From positions 1 to 22,411 of the forward strand of contig JAEWMT010000039.1 of NCBI GenBank assembly GCA_023393095.1: 22,411 nucleotides of DNA, in the 5' to 3' direction. This stretch comes from Bacillota bacterium. GTDB lineage: Bacteria; Bacillota; Clostridia; Lachnospirales; Lachnospiraceae. This document shows, one piece after another, positions 1 through 7,985 of the stretch. Positions within the stretch are counted from its first letter, which is position 1. The number at the start of each line of letters is the position of its first letter. Both the position numbers and the translations under genes were made by a program. Below the pieces are notes generated by a model, which saw only the letters and a program-made list of their open reading frames with translations, did not search any database and had not been told where the DNA came from.

Positions 1-2
1 AA

Positions 3-692
3 GAACAAAAACAAAATGAACTTCAGGGAATTGTAGAGGAAACCCTCTTATCAGCGGTTGATATTAAACAGATTTCTGAAACAATCAGTAAAGGGGAAAC
101 AATAGCAATTGTTTCAACAGCTGCTTTGGTTGATATGATTGGGATAACCTTTCATTATGATAAGAAAAATGCTCTGTTGATTTTACGAAAAACCATAAAT
201 GAAATTGTTAATGAAACATTAAAGAATCATCCGTGGATTGACTTATATATTGATATTATTGAATTAAAGGACAATGATTTCTCCAACTGTAAGAATTGGA
301 ATGAAGTGAAAGAAACCGTACTCCATACAACAGAGCAGTTAATCTCTGTTATAAATTTATTTATCGGCAATCATGATAATGAAATCATTAGGCATACTTG
401 TGAATACATACTTAAAAATGTGAATGAGAAATTCAATGTTTCATTGTTAGCTGAGAGACTTTTTATTAGTAAATCCTATCTTAGCGAATTATTTAAACAA
501 AAGATAGGATTTACGTTATTAGAGTATATCACCATGGTAAAGATGGAAAGAGCAAAAATGCTATTGAAAAATAAGAGTCTGAAGGCCTATGAGATCGCAT
601 ATCAATTAGGTTATAAAGAAAATGAATATTTTAGTAAAGTCTTCAAAAAATATACAGCGATGTCTTTAAGCGAGTATCGACAAGGGTTATAA
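3..692 (+). CDS. AraC/YesN-type transcriptional regulator, C-terminal part (5' end outside window)
   Basis: The reading frame is open from base 3, so the true start lies upstream and the protein is cut by the window edge; a TTG at 126 is only an internal codon. The last ~100 residues form an AraC-type double helix-turn-helix DNA-binding domain: the first HTH around VSLLAERLFISKSYLSELFK, and the second with the family signature AYEIAYQLGYKENEYFSKVF followed by a KKYTAMSLSEYR end. The part before it is helical and unassigned, as in YesN-like response regulators whose receiver domain would lie upstream. In this family the protein binds DNA and controls transport or two-component target genes. 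It ends just before an intrinsic terminator and appears to close its own operon. The DNA-binding domain is certain; whether a receiver domain exists cannot be seen. Confidence 0.88.
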   Translation, partial: EQKQNELQGIVEETLLSAVDIKQISETISKGETIAIVSTAALVDMIGITFHYDKKNALLILRKTINEIVNETLKNHPWIDLYIDIIELKDNDFSNCKNWNEVKETVLHTTEQLISVINLFIGNHDNEIIRHTCEYILKNVNEKFNVSLLAERLFISKSYLSELFKQKIGFTLLEYITMVKMERAKMLLKNKSLKAYEIAYQLGYKENEYFSKVFKKYTAMSLSEYRQGL

Positions 693-729
693 CTAGGATA
701 ATGTAAAATTCAATAAAGTTTTTAAATTT

Positions 730-760
730 GGAAGGTGATGTTAAGTTACTTTCCTTTTTT
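730..760 (+). terminator. Rho-independent terminator after the AraC-type gene
   Basis: GGAAGGT at 730-736 pairs with ACTTTCC at 748-754 (one G-T wobble) and is followed at once by six T. It lies 38 bases after the stop of the AraC-type gene. Confidence 0.65.
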
Positions 761-781
761 ATTATGAATAGCATGGGCGTA

Positions 782-813
782 ATATTAGGGGTTCAAGTCC
801 CTAGCACGTCCAT
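782..813 (+). other. tRNA 3'-half-like fragment (T arm plus acceptor-like end)
   Basis: The sequence has a canonical T arm, GGGG-TTCAAGT-CCCT, followed by an acceptor-like GCACGTCCA. No D arm, anticodon arm or 5' acceptor strand precedes it: the upstream 30 bases are an AT-rich stretch after a terminator. It therefore looks like a relic, for example of an integration site or a deleted tRNA, and not a working tRNA. One T-stem position does not pair and one extra base separates the T stem from a 7-base acceptor strand, which fits decay. Confidence 0.4.
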
Positions 814-958
814 TTTGCAAAGTAAATTCCATAGTGTTGGGTGTGATTGATGGGTCATTAAATACCTTATTGCATAATTGTATAAAATTCTCATTAATTA
901 CTTGATTATACCACCGCTTGTGCAGTTGAACTAAAAGCAAAAGATTCATAGACAACGA

Positions 959-990
959 CCTGGCAAAATAGCTCTTCGCTTTTTGCCAGG
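959..990. repeat. Strong inverted repeat (stable hairpin)
   Basis: CCTGGCAAAA at 959-968 is the exact reverse complement of 981-990. Inside, AGC pairs with GCT around a TCTTC loop, leaving one bulged T. There is no T-run directly after it on either strand, so it is not a classic terminator. A second smaller hairpin follows at 1001-1017. Confidence 0.6.
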
Positions 991-1000
991 CTATTTGTTT

Positions 1001-1017
1001 GCCCGCCATGGGCAGGC
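1001..1017. repeat. GC-rich imperfect hairpin
   Basis: GCCCGCC pairs with GGCAGGC around an ATG loop with one C-A mismatch. It is strikingly GC-rich for this AT-rich region and sits 10 bases after the larger inverted repeat at 959-990. Confidence 0.4.
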
Positions 1018-1048
1018 TCTAATGCAATGTCAATAAGTTAAACAATTT

Positions 1049-1081
1049 ATCCATACTACTATAAAGTGGTATGGATTTTTT
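1049..1081 (+). terminator. Orphan intrinsic terminator
   Basis: ATCCATACTAC pairs with GTGGTATGGAT (11 bp with one wobble) around a TATAAA loop and runs into a six-T tract. No intact gene lies upstream on this strand for more than 350 bases. It therefore ends either an unrecognised small RNA or a transcript whose gene has been lost. Confidence 0.7.
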
Positions 1082-1149
1082 ATTGTGGTATTAGAAGTTT
1101 GAAAGAAACAAAGAAATGTGATGAAAGCAGACAACTGAATACAAAGTAG

Positions 1150-1308
1150 AACGCTAGAAGTGAGTATCACAACGGATTATTAGAGAAAATCATTAGTAAT
1201 GAAAACCTGAATGAAGCCTTTAAAAGAGTAAAGAAGAATAAAGGAAGTTATGGAATTGATAAGATAGGAGCAGATGAACTTTATACCATAAAATGTCATT
1301 TGAGATAA
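1150..1308 (+). pseudogene. Group II intron reverse transcriptase/maturase, N-terminal remnant
   Basis: The frame between a TAG at 1147 and a TAA at 1306 reads SEYHNGLLEKIISNENL, then NEAFKRVKKNKGSYGIDK and GADEL. This is the well-known N-terminal block of group II intron-encoded proteins (LtrA-like; LLEKIL..ENLNEAYKRV..NKG..GID.M..DEL). Only ~50 of the usual ~400-600 residues remain. The finger/palm motifs including YADD, the maturase domain and intron domain V were not found downstream, so it cannot be active. It borders the decayed cheY relic in front of cheA. Confidence 0.75.
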
Positions 1309-1416
1309 AATCATACAATATTACCTTTTTTTCCATGGTTTTTACATGTAGTTTTATAAATACATTTTGTATTATAAGGAAGTTAAAATGATTTAAATAA
1401 ATCAAAGATTGAAAAA

Positions 1417-1517
1417 GATGGGCAAAAAGTTATGAATGGTGCAAAGAATATTTTTGTGAAATCGTTTATGCAGATCAAGTAATCTCGGCAGTAAATAAGA
1501 TTGTGGAAACGCAATGA
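1417..1517 (+). pseudogene. cheY-like response regulator, frameshifted C-terminal remnant
   Basis: One frame from 1417 reads DGQKVMNGAKNIFVKSF, matching the CheY stretch that contains the conserved Lys-Pro-Phe loop (AGAKxFIVKPF in intact homologues). After one frame change at about 1467 the neighbouring frame reads YADQVISAVNKIVETQ and stops at 1515, matching the last helix of CheY. Compared with the family, the Pro of KPF is Ser, several residues are missing between GQKVM and NGAKN, and everything upstream (the phosphoacceptor Asp half) is absent. It lies 25 bases before cheA, the usual place for a cheY in such operons. The frameshift and truncation make it non-functional. Confidence 0.65.
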
Positions 1518-1542
1518 TATGCATAGAAAGGGGATATATTAA

Positions 1543-3669
1543 ATGTCGGATAATTATACGAATGAATCCATGCTTGACCTATTTCTATTTGAGTCGAATC
1601 AAAATATCGAACAGTTAGAAAAAATAATCTTGTCCAGTGAAAAAGCAGATTGTCTTACGTCAGAAGAAATAAATGAGATTTTTCGAATAATGCACACTAT
1701 AAAAGGTTCCTCTGCAATGATGTTTTTTTATAATATCTCATCCTTATCGCATGCGATAGAAGATCTTTTTTATTATATTCGTGAAAATAAGCCACAGAAT
1801 ATAGATTATCAAATCCTCTTCGATCTGGTATTGGAAGACATAGATTTTATTAAGACGGAGCTTGAGAAGATAACAAACAATGGATTACCCGATGGAGATG
1901 CAACTATCCTTATTGAGAAAATTAAGAGCTTCCTATCATTATTAAAACGAAAGAGTACAACAGTTTTATCGGAAGTGAAAGAAAGCAAACCTGAGATACA
2001 ACATTATTATCTGGCTCCTGAAATAAATTCCATCTCATCAAATCTAAAACAATATAAGGCAACCATTTACTTTAATGAAGGCTGTATGATGGAGAATCTA
2101 CGTGCCTATAATATTATCCATAATTTAAAAGAAATCGCAGACGAGTTCTACTATCTGCCGGAAAATATAATAGAAAATGATGATAGTTCGCGGATAATTC
2201 AGGAGCAAGGGTTTCAGATTTATCTGAAATCCGAACAAAGCTATCAGGAAATAAATAATTTTTTTCAGAAGACCATATTTCTTAAGAGTTTACTTGTTGA
2301 AGAGATGGAGGATGATAAGGAGTTTGAGAGATTCACAATACCAAAACAAATGAAAGAAACCGCCATCAATATATCTAAAGCTCAGATGAATACAGAAGAA
2401 AGAAAAGAACAAGCAGAGAGCCAATCAAATCACCAAAGCATCATCAGTGTTAATGTAGGAAAACTTGATAAGCTGATGGATTTAGTGGGTGAAATGGTTA
2501 TTACGGAAGCTATGGTTACACAAAACCCTGACCTGAAGAATTTAGAATTGAATAGTTTCCATAAAGCGGCAAGGCAACTACATAAGATTACCAGTGAGCT
2601 ACAGGATATGGTAATGTCCATACGTATGGTTCCACTGTCATCTACCTTCCAGAAAATGCATAGAATTGTGCGGGATATGAGTAAGAAACTAGATAAGGAG
2701 GTACAGCTTAAGCTCGTAGGAGAAGAAACAGAAGTAGATAAAAATATTATAGAACATATCTCAGATCCTCTAATGCATCTGGTGCGAAACTCTATTGATC
2801 ATGGCATTGAAGGTACACTAGAAAGAGAAGCAAGCGGGAAATCCCGTACAGGAGTATTAACACTGGAAGCAAAAAATGCAGGAAGTGATGTACTCATAAT
2901 TGTTGGGGACGACGGCAAGGGATTAAATAAAGAAGCAATTCTGAAAAAAGCATTTGAAAATGAGTTAATCCAGAAGACAGCAAGTGAATTGACGGATAAA
3001 GAAATTTACAATCTTATTTTACTTCCTGGGTTTTCTACGAAAGATACTATTACTGAATTCTCCGGTAGGGGAGTCGGAATGGATGTTGTAACTAAGAGCC
3101 TGGAAGCGGTTGGAGGCGTGGTATCCATTGACAGTATAGAAGGGAAGGGCACGACAACGACTTTAAAAATACCGCTCACCTTAGCAATCATAGACGGAAT
3201 GAATATCAGGGTTGGTTCCTCAAGATATACGCTTCCAACCAGTTCCATTAAGGAATCCTTCCGCCCTAAGAAGAATGATATTATCAAGGATCCCGATGGC
3301 AATGAAATGATAATGGTTCGTGGTCAATGCTATCCCATTTTGAGATTACATGATATTTATGGAGTTAATACCGAAATAACCTGTTTCACAGATGGAATTC
3401 TTATTATGGTGGAGCAGGATGATAAAAGTATTTGTCTCTTTGCGGACGAGCTGATAGGTCAGCAGCAGGTGGTTGTAAAGGCACTGCCTAATTATATAAA
3501 GAATACGAGAAAGATAGCAGGGCTGGCTGGATGTACCCTTCTTGGTGATGGCAACATCAGCTTGATTCTCGACATAGGTGGACTGTTAGGAATGAAAAGG
3601 ACTAATAATAAGACAGAAAAAGAAGCCAACACCGAGATAATAAAAAATAATGCTAAGAAACTTGAGTGA
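1543..3669 (+). CDS. cheA: Chemotaxis histidine kinase CheA
   Basis: This is the cytoplasmic kinase at the core of chemoreceptor arrays: it autophosphorylates and passes phosphate to CheY-type receivers. The 708 residues show all five CheA modules. P1 HPt lies at ~5-110, with the phospho-His at 51 in MHTIKGSS. A P2-like CheY-docking domain lies at ~170-255. P3 dimerisation is at ~300-370. P4 ATPase is at ~375-545, with the N box LVRNSIDHG (413-421), VGDDGKGL (454-461) and GFSTKDTITEFSGRGVGMDV. P5, a CheW-like domain, is at ~548-685. The start is supported by AGAAAGGGG ~8 bases upstream. It heads a cheA-cheW-mcp run. Because the adjacent cheY is broken, its phosphate acceptor must be elsewhere, possibly the receiver at 7335. 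Confidence 0.96.
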   Translation: MSDNYTNESMLDLFLFESNQNIEQLEKIILSSEKADCLTSEEINEIFRIMHTIKGSSAMMFFYNISSLSHAIEDLFYYIRENKPQNIDYQILFDLVLEDIDFIKTELEKITNNGLPDGDATILIEKIKSFLSLLKRKSTTVLSEVKESKPEIQHYYLAPEINSISSNLKQYKATIYFNEGCMMENLRAYNIIHNLKEIADEFYYLPENIIENDDSSRIIQEQGFQIYLKSEQSYQEINNFFQKTIFLKSLLVEEMEDDKEFERFTIPKQMKETAINISKAQMNTEERKEQAESQSNHQSIISVNVGKLDKLMDLVGEMVITEAMVTQNPDLKNLELNSFHKAARQLHKITSELQDMVMSIRMVPLSSTFQKMHRIVRDMSKKLDKEVQLKLVGEETEVDKNIIEHISDPLMHLVRNSIDHGIEGTLEREASGKSRTGVLTLEAKNAGSDVLIIVGDDGKGLNKEAILKKAFENELIQKTASELTDKEIYNLILLPGFSTKDTITEFSGRGVGMDVVTKSLEAVGGVVSIDSIEGKGTTTTLKIPLTLAIIDGMNIRVGSSRYTLPTSSIKESFRPKKNDIIKDPDGNEMIMVRGQCYPILRLHDIYGVNTEITCFTDGILIMVEQDDKSICLFADELIGQQQVVVKALPNYIKNTRKIAGLAGCTLLGDGNISLILDIGGLLGMKRTNNKTEKEANTEIIKNNAKKLE

Positions 3670-3734
3670 TAGAGAGCTAAAAATATAAAAGATAAAAAAA
3701 TTACCTTAAATACAAAAAGAAAGGAGATTTAATA

Positions 3735-4229
3735 ATGACCCAAATGGAAGAACAAGATCAATTGGAGTTAGAAGAAGATACGCAGAAAGGAAGGTTTCTC
3801 ACTTTCCGTATGGGAAATGAAATGTATGGAATTGAAATCAGTTATGTCACAGAAATTATTGGAATACAGCCCATAACCGAGGTGCCCGAACTTCCGGAGT
3901 ATGTCAAGGGTATTATTAATTTAAGAGGAAAGATCATACCCGTCATGGACGTGAGACTTCGCTTTAAGAGGCCGTTCCAGGAATATAATGATAGGACATG
4001 CATTATTGTTATTGATACCAATGAAATTTCAATCGGATTGATTGTGGATAGTGTTTCAGAAGTCTTAATAATTCGGGATGAAGAAATCGTACCGCCTCCA
4101 GATATCAATAAGGGAGGGCATAACTATATTAAGGCGATTGGAAAAGTAGGTAGTGATGTTAAATTGCTTTTAGATTGCGAAAAGCTATTGAATGATGAAG
4201 AAATTGAGTGTTTGGGTAATGTAGGTTGA
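3735..4229 (+). CDS. cheW: Chemotaxis coupling protein CheW
   Basis: This is a small adaptor that links CheA (through its P5 domain) to receptor tips in the chemosensory array. The 164-residue protein is one CheW domain: FLTFRMGNEMYGIEISYVTE at the N-terminal side, the hallmark VPELPEYVKGIINLRGKIIP in the middle, then the second half-barrel through SIGLIVDSVSEVL. An acidic N-terminal extension (EEQDQLELEED) precedes the fold. AAGGAG lies 8 bases before the ATG. It follows cheA by 65 bases and precedes the MCP by 37, so all three are probably one transcript. Confidence 0.96.
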   Translation: MTQMEEQDQLELEEDTQKGRFLTFRMGNEMYGIEISYVTEIIGIQPITEVPELPEYVKGIINLRGKIIPVMDVRLRFKRPFQEYNDRTCIIVIDTNEISIGLIVDSVSEVLIIRDEEIVPPPDINKGGHNYIKAIGKVGSDVKLLLDCEKLLNDEEIECLGNVG

Positions 4230-4266
4230 TCTAATTACTGAGAGTAAATTAAAGGAGGACATTGGG

Positions 4267-6114
4267 ATGAAATGGTTTTATAACATGAAGATTGGAACAA
4301 AACTTATGATGGCTTTTATATTAATATCAGTGATTACAGGCGTGGTTGGTGTAGTGGGTATCTATAATATAAACAATATTAACAAAGCAGTCACCCAAAT
4401 GTACGAAAAAAATACTATTCCCATAAATAAAATTGGAGACGCAAAAGTAGATTTTCAAAGAATGCGTTTTAATATATTAAAATTGGTACTTGATACTGAC
4501 ACTGAAAAAATGCTTACATACTTAGATAATATCAAAACACTTGATGCAGATATTCAAGTACAATTAAAAAGCTTTAAAAAAACAATAATAAAGCAATCAA
4601 CTCTCGATACTTTTAACTCTCTTCAGGATGCAATCAGCCAGTATACTCCGGTAAGAGATCAGATTATATCATTTGCACAAGCGAATCAGGATGATGAGGC
4701 TACAGAACTATTATTTGGTGACGGGCAGAAACTAGGTACGACTGTAGAAGAAGGGTTCAACAAGTTGAGCCAAGCTACGGTAGAATCAGCACATCAAAGC
4801 TCAGATAGTAATTCAAGAGAAGCCAATACTGCTCTAATTGCTATGTTAAGTGTTGTTATACTTGGTATGGTTATAGCTGTAATTCTTGGAATTTTTATAT
4901 CTAGAATCATTAGTCGACCAATCATCAAACTTACAGATGCAGCTAAAAAGATTGCATTAGGCGATGTATATGTTAATGTGGAAGCGAGTTCAAAAGATGA
5001 AATTGGTTTATTAATGGACTCCTTTGGTAAAATGGTTGAAAATATACGTGAGCAAGCCAATGTGGTAGGAAAAGTTGCTTCTGGTGACCTAACAACTAAT
5101 ATCAGCGTAAAATCAAAAGATGACCTATTAGGATTAAAGCTGAATGAAATGATTTTAATGAATAATGAAATCCTGAATAATATACGAACAGCAGCTGAAC
5201 TGGTAGCTTCCGGTGCGAAACAGGTTTCCGATTCAAGTATAGCTCTCTCTCAGGGAGCTACGGAGCAGGCTAGTTCTATTGAAGAACTCTCTGCCTCTAT
5301 TGAAGAAATATCCGCCCAGACAAAACAGAATGCCGAATATGCAGACCAGGCAAACAGCCTAGCAGATACAGCAAAGACAAATGCTGAACTGGGCAATACT
5401 CAAATGAGGGAAATGCTTCAGTCAATGCAAGATATTAATGAATCTTCTACTAGTATTTCAAAAATTATAAAGGTAATAGACGAAATAGCATTCCAGACTA
5501 ATATCTTAGCATTGAATGCAGCGGTTGAAGCGGCAAGAGCGGGCCAACATGGGAAAGGTTTTGCTGTAGTTGCAGAGGAAGTTAGAACTCTGGCTGCTCG
5601 TTCAGCAAATGCGGCTAAAGAAACAACCGATATGATTGAAGGCTCCATTAAGAAAGTGGAAGGCGGAACTAAGATTGCCAATGATACTGCAAATGCACTT
5701 AACAAAATTGTAGAGAATGTTGCAAAGGTAGCGAATCTTGTCAGTAATATAGCTGTAGCATCTAACGAACAGGCCTCAGGAATTTCACAAATTAATCAAG
5801 GAATTATGCAGGTATCTCAAGTGGTACAGACTAATTCAGCTACTTCTGAAGAAAGTGCATCAGCAAGTGAGGAATTATCAAGCCAAGCCGAATTATTAAA
5901 AGATCAGGTTGCAAGATATCAGTTGAAAAAAGAATCCAATACCACGTCCTATCGAAACTATGAAGATATTAATTCGGATGTGTTAAAAGTACTTGATAAT
6001 CTGAATCAAAATAATTCTTCAAGTAAAAAATATAATTCAACAGCTCATTTAGAATCGGCGGCTGCAGGTTCCATAAAAATAGATTTAAGTGATAAAGAGT
6101 TTGGTAAATATTAA
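4267..6114 (+). CDS. Methyl-accepting chemotaxis protein (transmembrane chemoreceptor)
   Basis: This is a membrane chemoreceptor that senses extracellular ligand and controls CheA. The 615 residues show TM1 at ~10-33, a ~155-residue extracellular four-helix-bundle-like sensor (4HB_MCP type), TM2 at ~188-212 and HAMP at ~213-265. A second HAMP-like stretch (VASGDLTTNISVKSKDDLLG) follows at ~270-290, and then the long coiled-coil signalling domain. Its hairpin tip at ~406-440 is the invariant DEIAFQTNILALNAAVEAAR. Glu/Gln-Ala-Ser stretches on either side resemble methylation sites. The far C-terminus is a flexible linker ending KIDLSDKEFGKY, possibly a docking tail. AAAGGAGG precedes the start. 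The ligand is unknown. Confidence 0.95.
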   Translation: MKWFYNMKIGTKLMMAFILISVITGVVGVVGIYNINNINKAVTQMYEKNTIPINKIGDAKVDFQRMRFNILKLVLDTDTEKMLTYLDNIKTLDADIQVQLKSFKKTIIKQSTLDTFNSLQDAISQYTPVRDQIISFAQANQDDEATELLFGDGQKLGTTVEEGFNKLSQATVESAHQSSDSNSREANTALIAMLSVVILGMVIAVILGIFISRIISRPIIKLTDAAKKIALGDVYVNVEASSKDEIGLLMDSFGKMVENIREQANVVGKVASGDLTTNISVKSKDDLLGLKLNEMILMNNEILNNIRTAAELVASGAKQVSDSSIALSQGATEQASSIEELSASIEEISAQTKQNAEYADQANSLADTAKTNAELGNTQMREMLQSMQDINESSTSISKIIKVIDEIAFQTNILALNAAVEAARAGQHGKGFAVVAEEVRTLAARSANAAKETTDMIEGSIKKVEGGTKIANDTANALNKIVENVAKVANLVSNIAVASNEQASGISQINQGIMQVSQVVQTNSATSEESASASEELSSQAELLKDQVARYQLKKESNTTSYRNYEDINSDVLKVLDNLNQNNSSSKKYNSTAHLESAAAGSIKIDLSDKEFGKY

Positions 6115-6259
6115 GAATAGAAAATAAATAAAACAATGGATATATTTCAGAAAAAGTTAATTTGAGAGGATATGATAGAAGAACGTTAACGATGGATGTG
6201 GCGTCAGATATCGTCATGGTGAATCACCTACCTATTAAAATCTAAGGAAGGAGTTTGAA

Positions 6260-7324
6260 ATGCACCAAGATATAGGAATATCAGATAAAATTAATTTTAT
6301 GATAAATACCTTGTCCTGCATCGGCGATGGGGTTATTGCAACCAACAGGGAGGGCATAATTCTGTTTATGAATGCATCAGGTGAAAAATTGACCGGGTGG
6401 AGTGCGAATGATATAATAGGCAAGCATATTGATGAGGTATTCCATGTTGTAGATTACTTTACTAAGGAAAGGTTACCAAGCCCAATTACATTATCACTTG
6501 ACAATGATAGTGTGGCTGGATTCCAAAATCATGTAGCTTTGATGACTAAGGATGAAATAACAAAATTTGTATCAGCAAGCTTTTCCCCTATCAAAAATTC
6601 TCATAATGAGCCGGAAGGTACTGTGGTGGTGTTTCGAGATATTCATCATTTTAAGAATGGTGAAGCTACCCTTCAAAGGGGAAAGGATGAAGTAGAATTT
6701 GCCAATAAAATAAAAAGTGAATTCTTAGCAAAGATGAGTCATGAAATCCGCACACCTATAAACGGAATTATCGGTATGATGGACTTACTATTATTATCTG
6801 AACTTAACGAAGAACAGACAGATAATGTTAATTTAGCTAAATTCAGTGCAGTTTCGTTACTTAAGTCTATCAATGATATAATAGACTTTTCCAGAAATGA
6901 GGCAGGAAAACTTATAATAGAGAAAGTTAATTTTGATGTTAGGAATCTCATAGATCATAGTGTTATAGCTGAAAGAAGCGATTATAGTCCGAATATGTTT
7001 GGCAGTGTAAGGCTTAGGGAAAATGGCAAGATTGTATTTATCAGATCAAATGAAGCTATTTCTAAAAAAGAAGTGTTGTTTGAAATGGAAGAAATCGAAC
7101 ATTTAATTTCAAAATTACAGGATGCAATTGATGAGAAGCAGCTTACACAGATAGAAGAGACTGCCAATCACATTAAAAAAATAGCATTACGTATCAATGC
7201 AGATGGTCTGATGCATATGTCATTTAAAGTGATATTGGCCTCAAGAAAACGCAATTGGACTAATATATCGGAATATAGCTTAAATATGAAGAAAGAATTT
7301 GAAGAACTAAAGGCATTTAAATAG
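6260..7324 (+). CDS. PAS-HisKA protein lacking a kinase ATPase domain, with degenerate HPt-like C-terminus
   Basis: The 354 residues begin with a PAS sensor domain (~10-130; DGVIATNREGIILFMNASGE, then TGW, a FVSAS core and a GTVVVFRDI end). A HisKA dimerisation/phosphoacceptor domain follows (~150-220), with His161 in KSEFLAKMSHEIRTPINGII. A normal hybrid kinase would next have a HATPase_c domain. Here no N, G1 or G2 box is present, and the sequence passes through a short unassigned stretch to a helical end (~275-350). That end resembles an HPt domain, but Asn303 sits in the phospho-His slot and His304 is one place late. AAGGAGG precedes the start. It probably cannot autophosphorylate alone. 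Either a large internal deletion or a specialised phosphate or signal relay would explain it. It is coupled to the receiver gene 10 bases downstream. Confidence 0.85.
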   Translation: MHQDIGISDKINFMINTLSCIGDGVIATNREGIILFMNASGEKLTGWSANDIIGKHIDEVFHVVDYFTKERLPSPITLSLDNDSVAGFQNHVALMTKDEITKFVSASFSPIKNSHNEPEGTVVVFRDIHHFKNGEATLQRGKDEVEFANKIKSEFLAKMSHEIRTPINGIIGMMDLLLLSELNEEQTDNVNLAKFSAVSLLKSINDIIDFSRNEAGKLIIEKVNFDVRNLIDHSVIAERSDYSPNMFGSVRLRENGKIVFIRSNEAISKKEVLFEMEEIEHLISKLQDAIDEKQLTQIEETANHIKKIALRINADGLMHMSFKVILASRKRNWTNISEYSLNMKKEFEELKAFK

Positions 7325-7334
7325 GAGGAATGGT

Positions 7335-7739
7335 ATGAGAATACTGATAGCTGAAGATGATATGGTAAGCAGAAAATTTTTAGACAAATTCCTATCACGC
7401 TATGGTGAATGTGATCTGGTAGTTGATGGTCTTGAGACGATTGATGCATTTCTTATTGCATTAAATGATAATAATCCCTATCAACTGATCTGCCTCGACA
7501 TTATGATGCCGAAGCTGGATGGTATGAAGGCGTTAAAAGCAATTAGGGAACTAGAGAGACAGAATGAGGTACTTCCTGAAAACCGTGTTAAAATTATTAT
7601 GACAACAGCCCTTGCTGAAGCACAAATAGTTCAGGCAGCATTTGAAAATGGATGTGAAGCTTATGCAGCGAAACCAATTGATATACATAAAATGACAGAG
7701 GTAATGACTAAATTAGGGCTTCTAGTATCCAATCCATAA
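7335..7739 (+). CDS. CheY-like single-domain response regulator
   Basis: The 134 residues form one receiver domain with no output domain: the acidic pair Asp8/Asp9 (IAEDD), the phosphoacceptor Asp55 in LICLDIMMPKLDGM, switch Thr90/Thr91 and Lys113 in AAKPID. A long insertion-like loop, ELERQNEVLPENRVK, precedes the fourth strand, as in receivers that partner hybrid kinases. AGGAGG lies 8 bases before the ATG, and the gene follows the PAS-HisKA protein by 10 bases, so the two are co-expressed. It could accept phosphate from CheA in place of the broken cheY, or act as the detached receiver of the upstream PAS-HisKA-HPt-like protein. Confidence 0.92.
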   Translation: MRILIAEDDMVSRKFLDKFLSRYGECDLVVDGLETIDAFLIALNDNNPYQLICLDIMMPKLDGMKALKAIRELERQNEVLPENRVKIIMTTALAEAQIVQAAFENGCEAYAAKPIDIHKMTEVMTKLGLLVSNP

Positions 7740-7742
7740 CTG

Positions 7743-7808
7743 ACCTTCAGAGATATCACGCCAAAGTTAAAGATAGAATTAAATGATAAGGAGTTTGGTG
7801 AACATTAG
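7743..7808 (+). pseudogene. Orphan C-terminal tail of a methyl-accepting chemotaxis protein
   Basis: Directly after the receiver's stop codon and in the same frame, the sequence reads ITPKLKIELNDKEFGEH and then TAG. This closely matches the end of the intact MCP in this window, SIKIDLSDKEFGKY. No MCP signalling domain precedes it, so it is most simply the last codons of a deleted or recombined MCP gene. It ends 36 bases before the operon terminator. Confidence 0.55.
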
Positions 7809-7844
7809 TTAAAACCGATCATTATATTACAAAAATTGCAAATA

Positions 7845-7883
7845 CCAGTCAAGAATATGAAATTATGTCTTGACTGGTTTTTT
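7845..7883 (+). terminator. Intrinsic terminator of the chemosensory block
   Basis: CCAGTCAAGA at 7845-7854 pairs perfectly over 10 bp with TCTTGACTGG at 7868-7877, followed by six T. Confidence 0.92.
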
Positions 7884-7985
7884 CTGTGAAATAATATCTC
7901 ATAAATGTTTTCATCCGAAGAATTAATTATAAAATTTTAAGACGGTATATGGTCTGTAATATTAAAAGAATAAAGGCACCTGATG

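Noticed and set aside
785..1009. Minus-strand open frame of 74 codons
   Set aside because: It reads through the strong hairpin and ends across the tRNA-like T arm (its last residues, GRARDLNP, are simply that arm translated backwards). It has no ribosome site and no recognisable domain.
7940..7975. Possible purine riboswitch before the xanthine dehydrogenase-type operon (loop GGTATATGG)
   Set aside because: The loop resembles the purine aptamer L2, but the junction with TTTCTACC, the L3 loop with CCGTAAA and a closing P1 stem are all absent.
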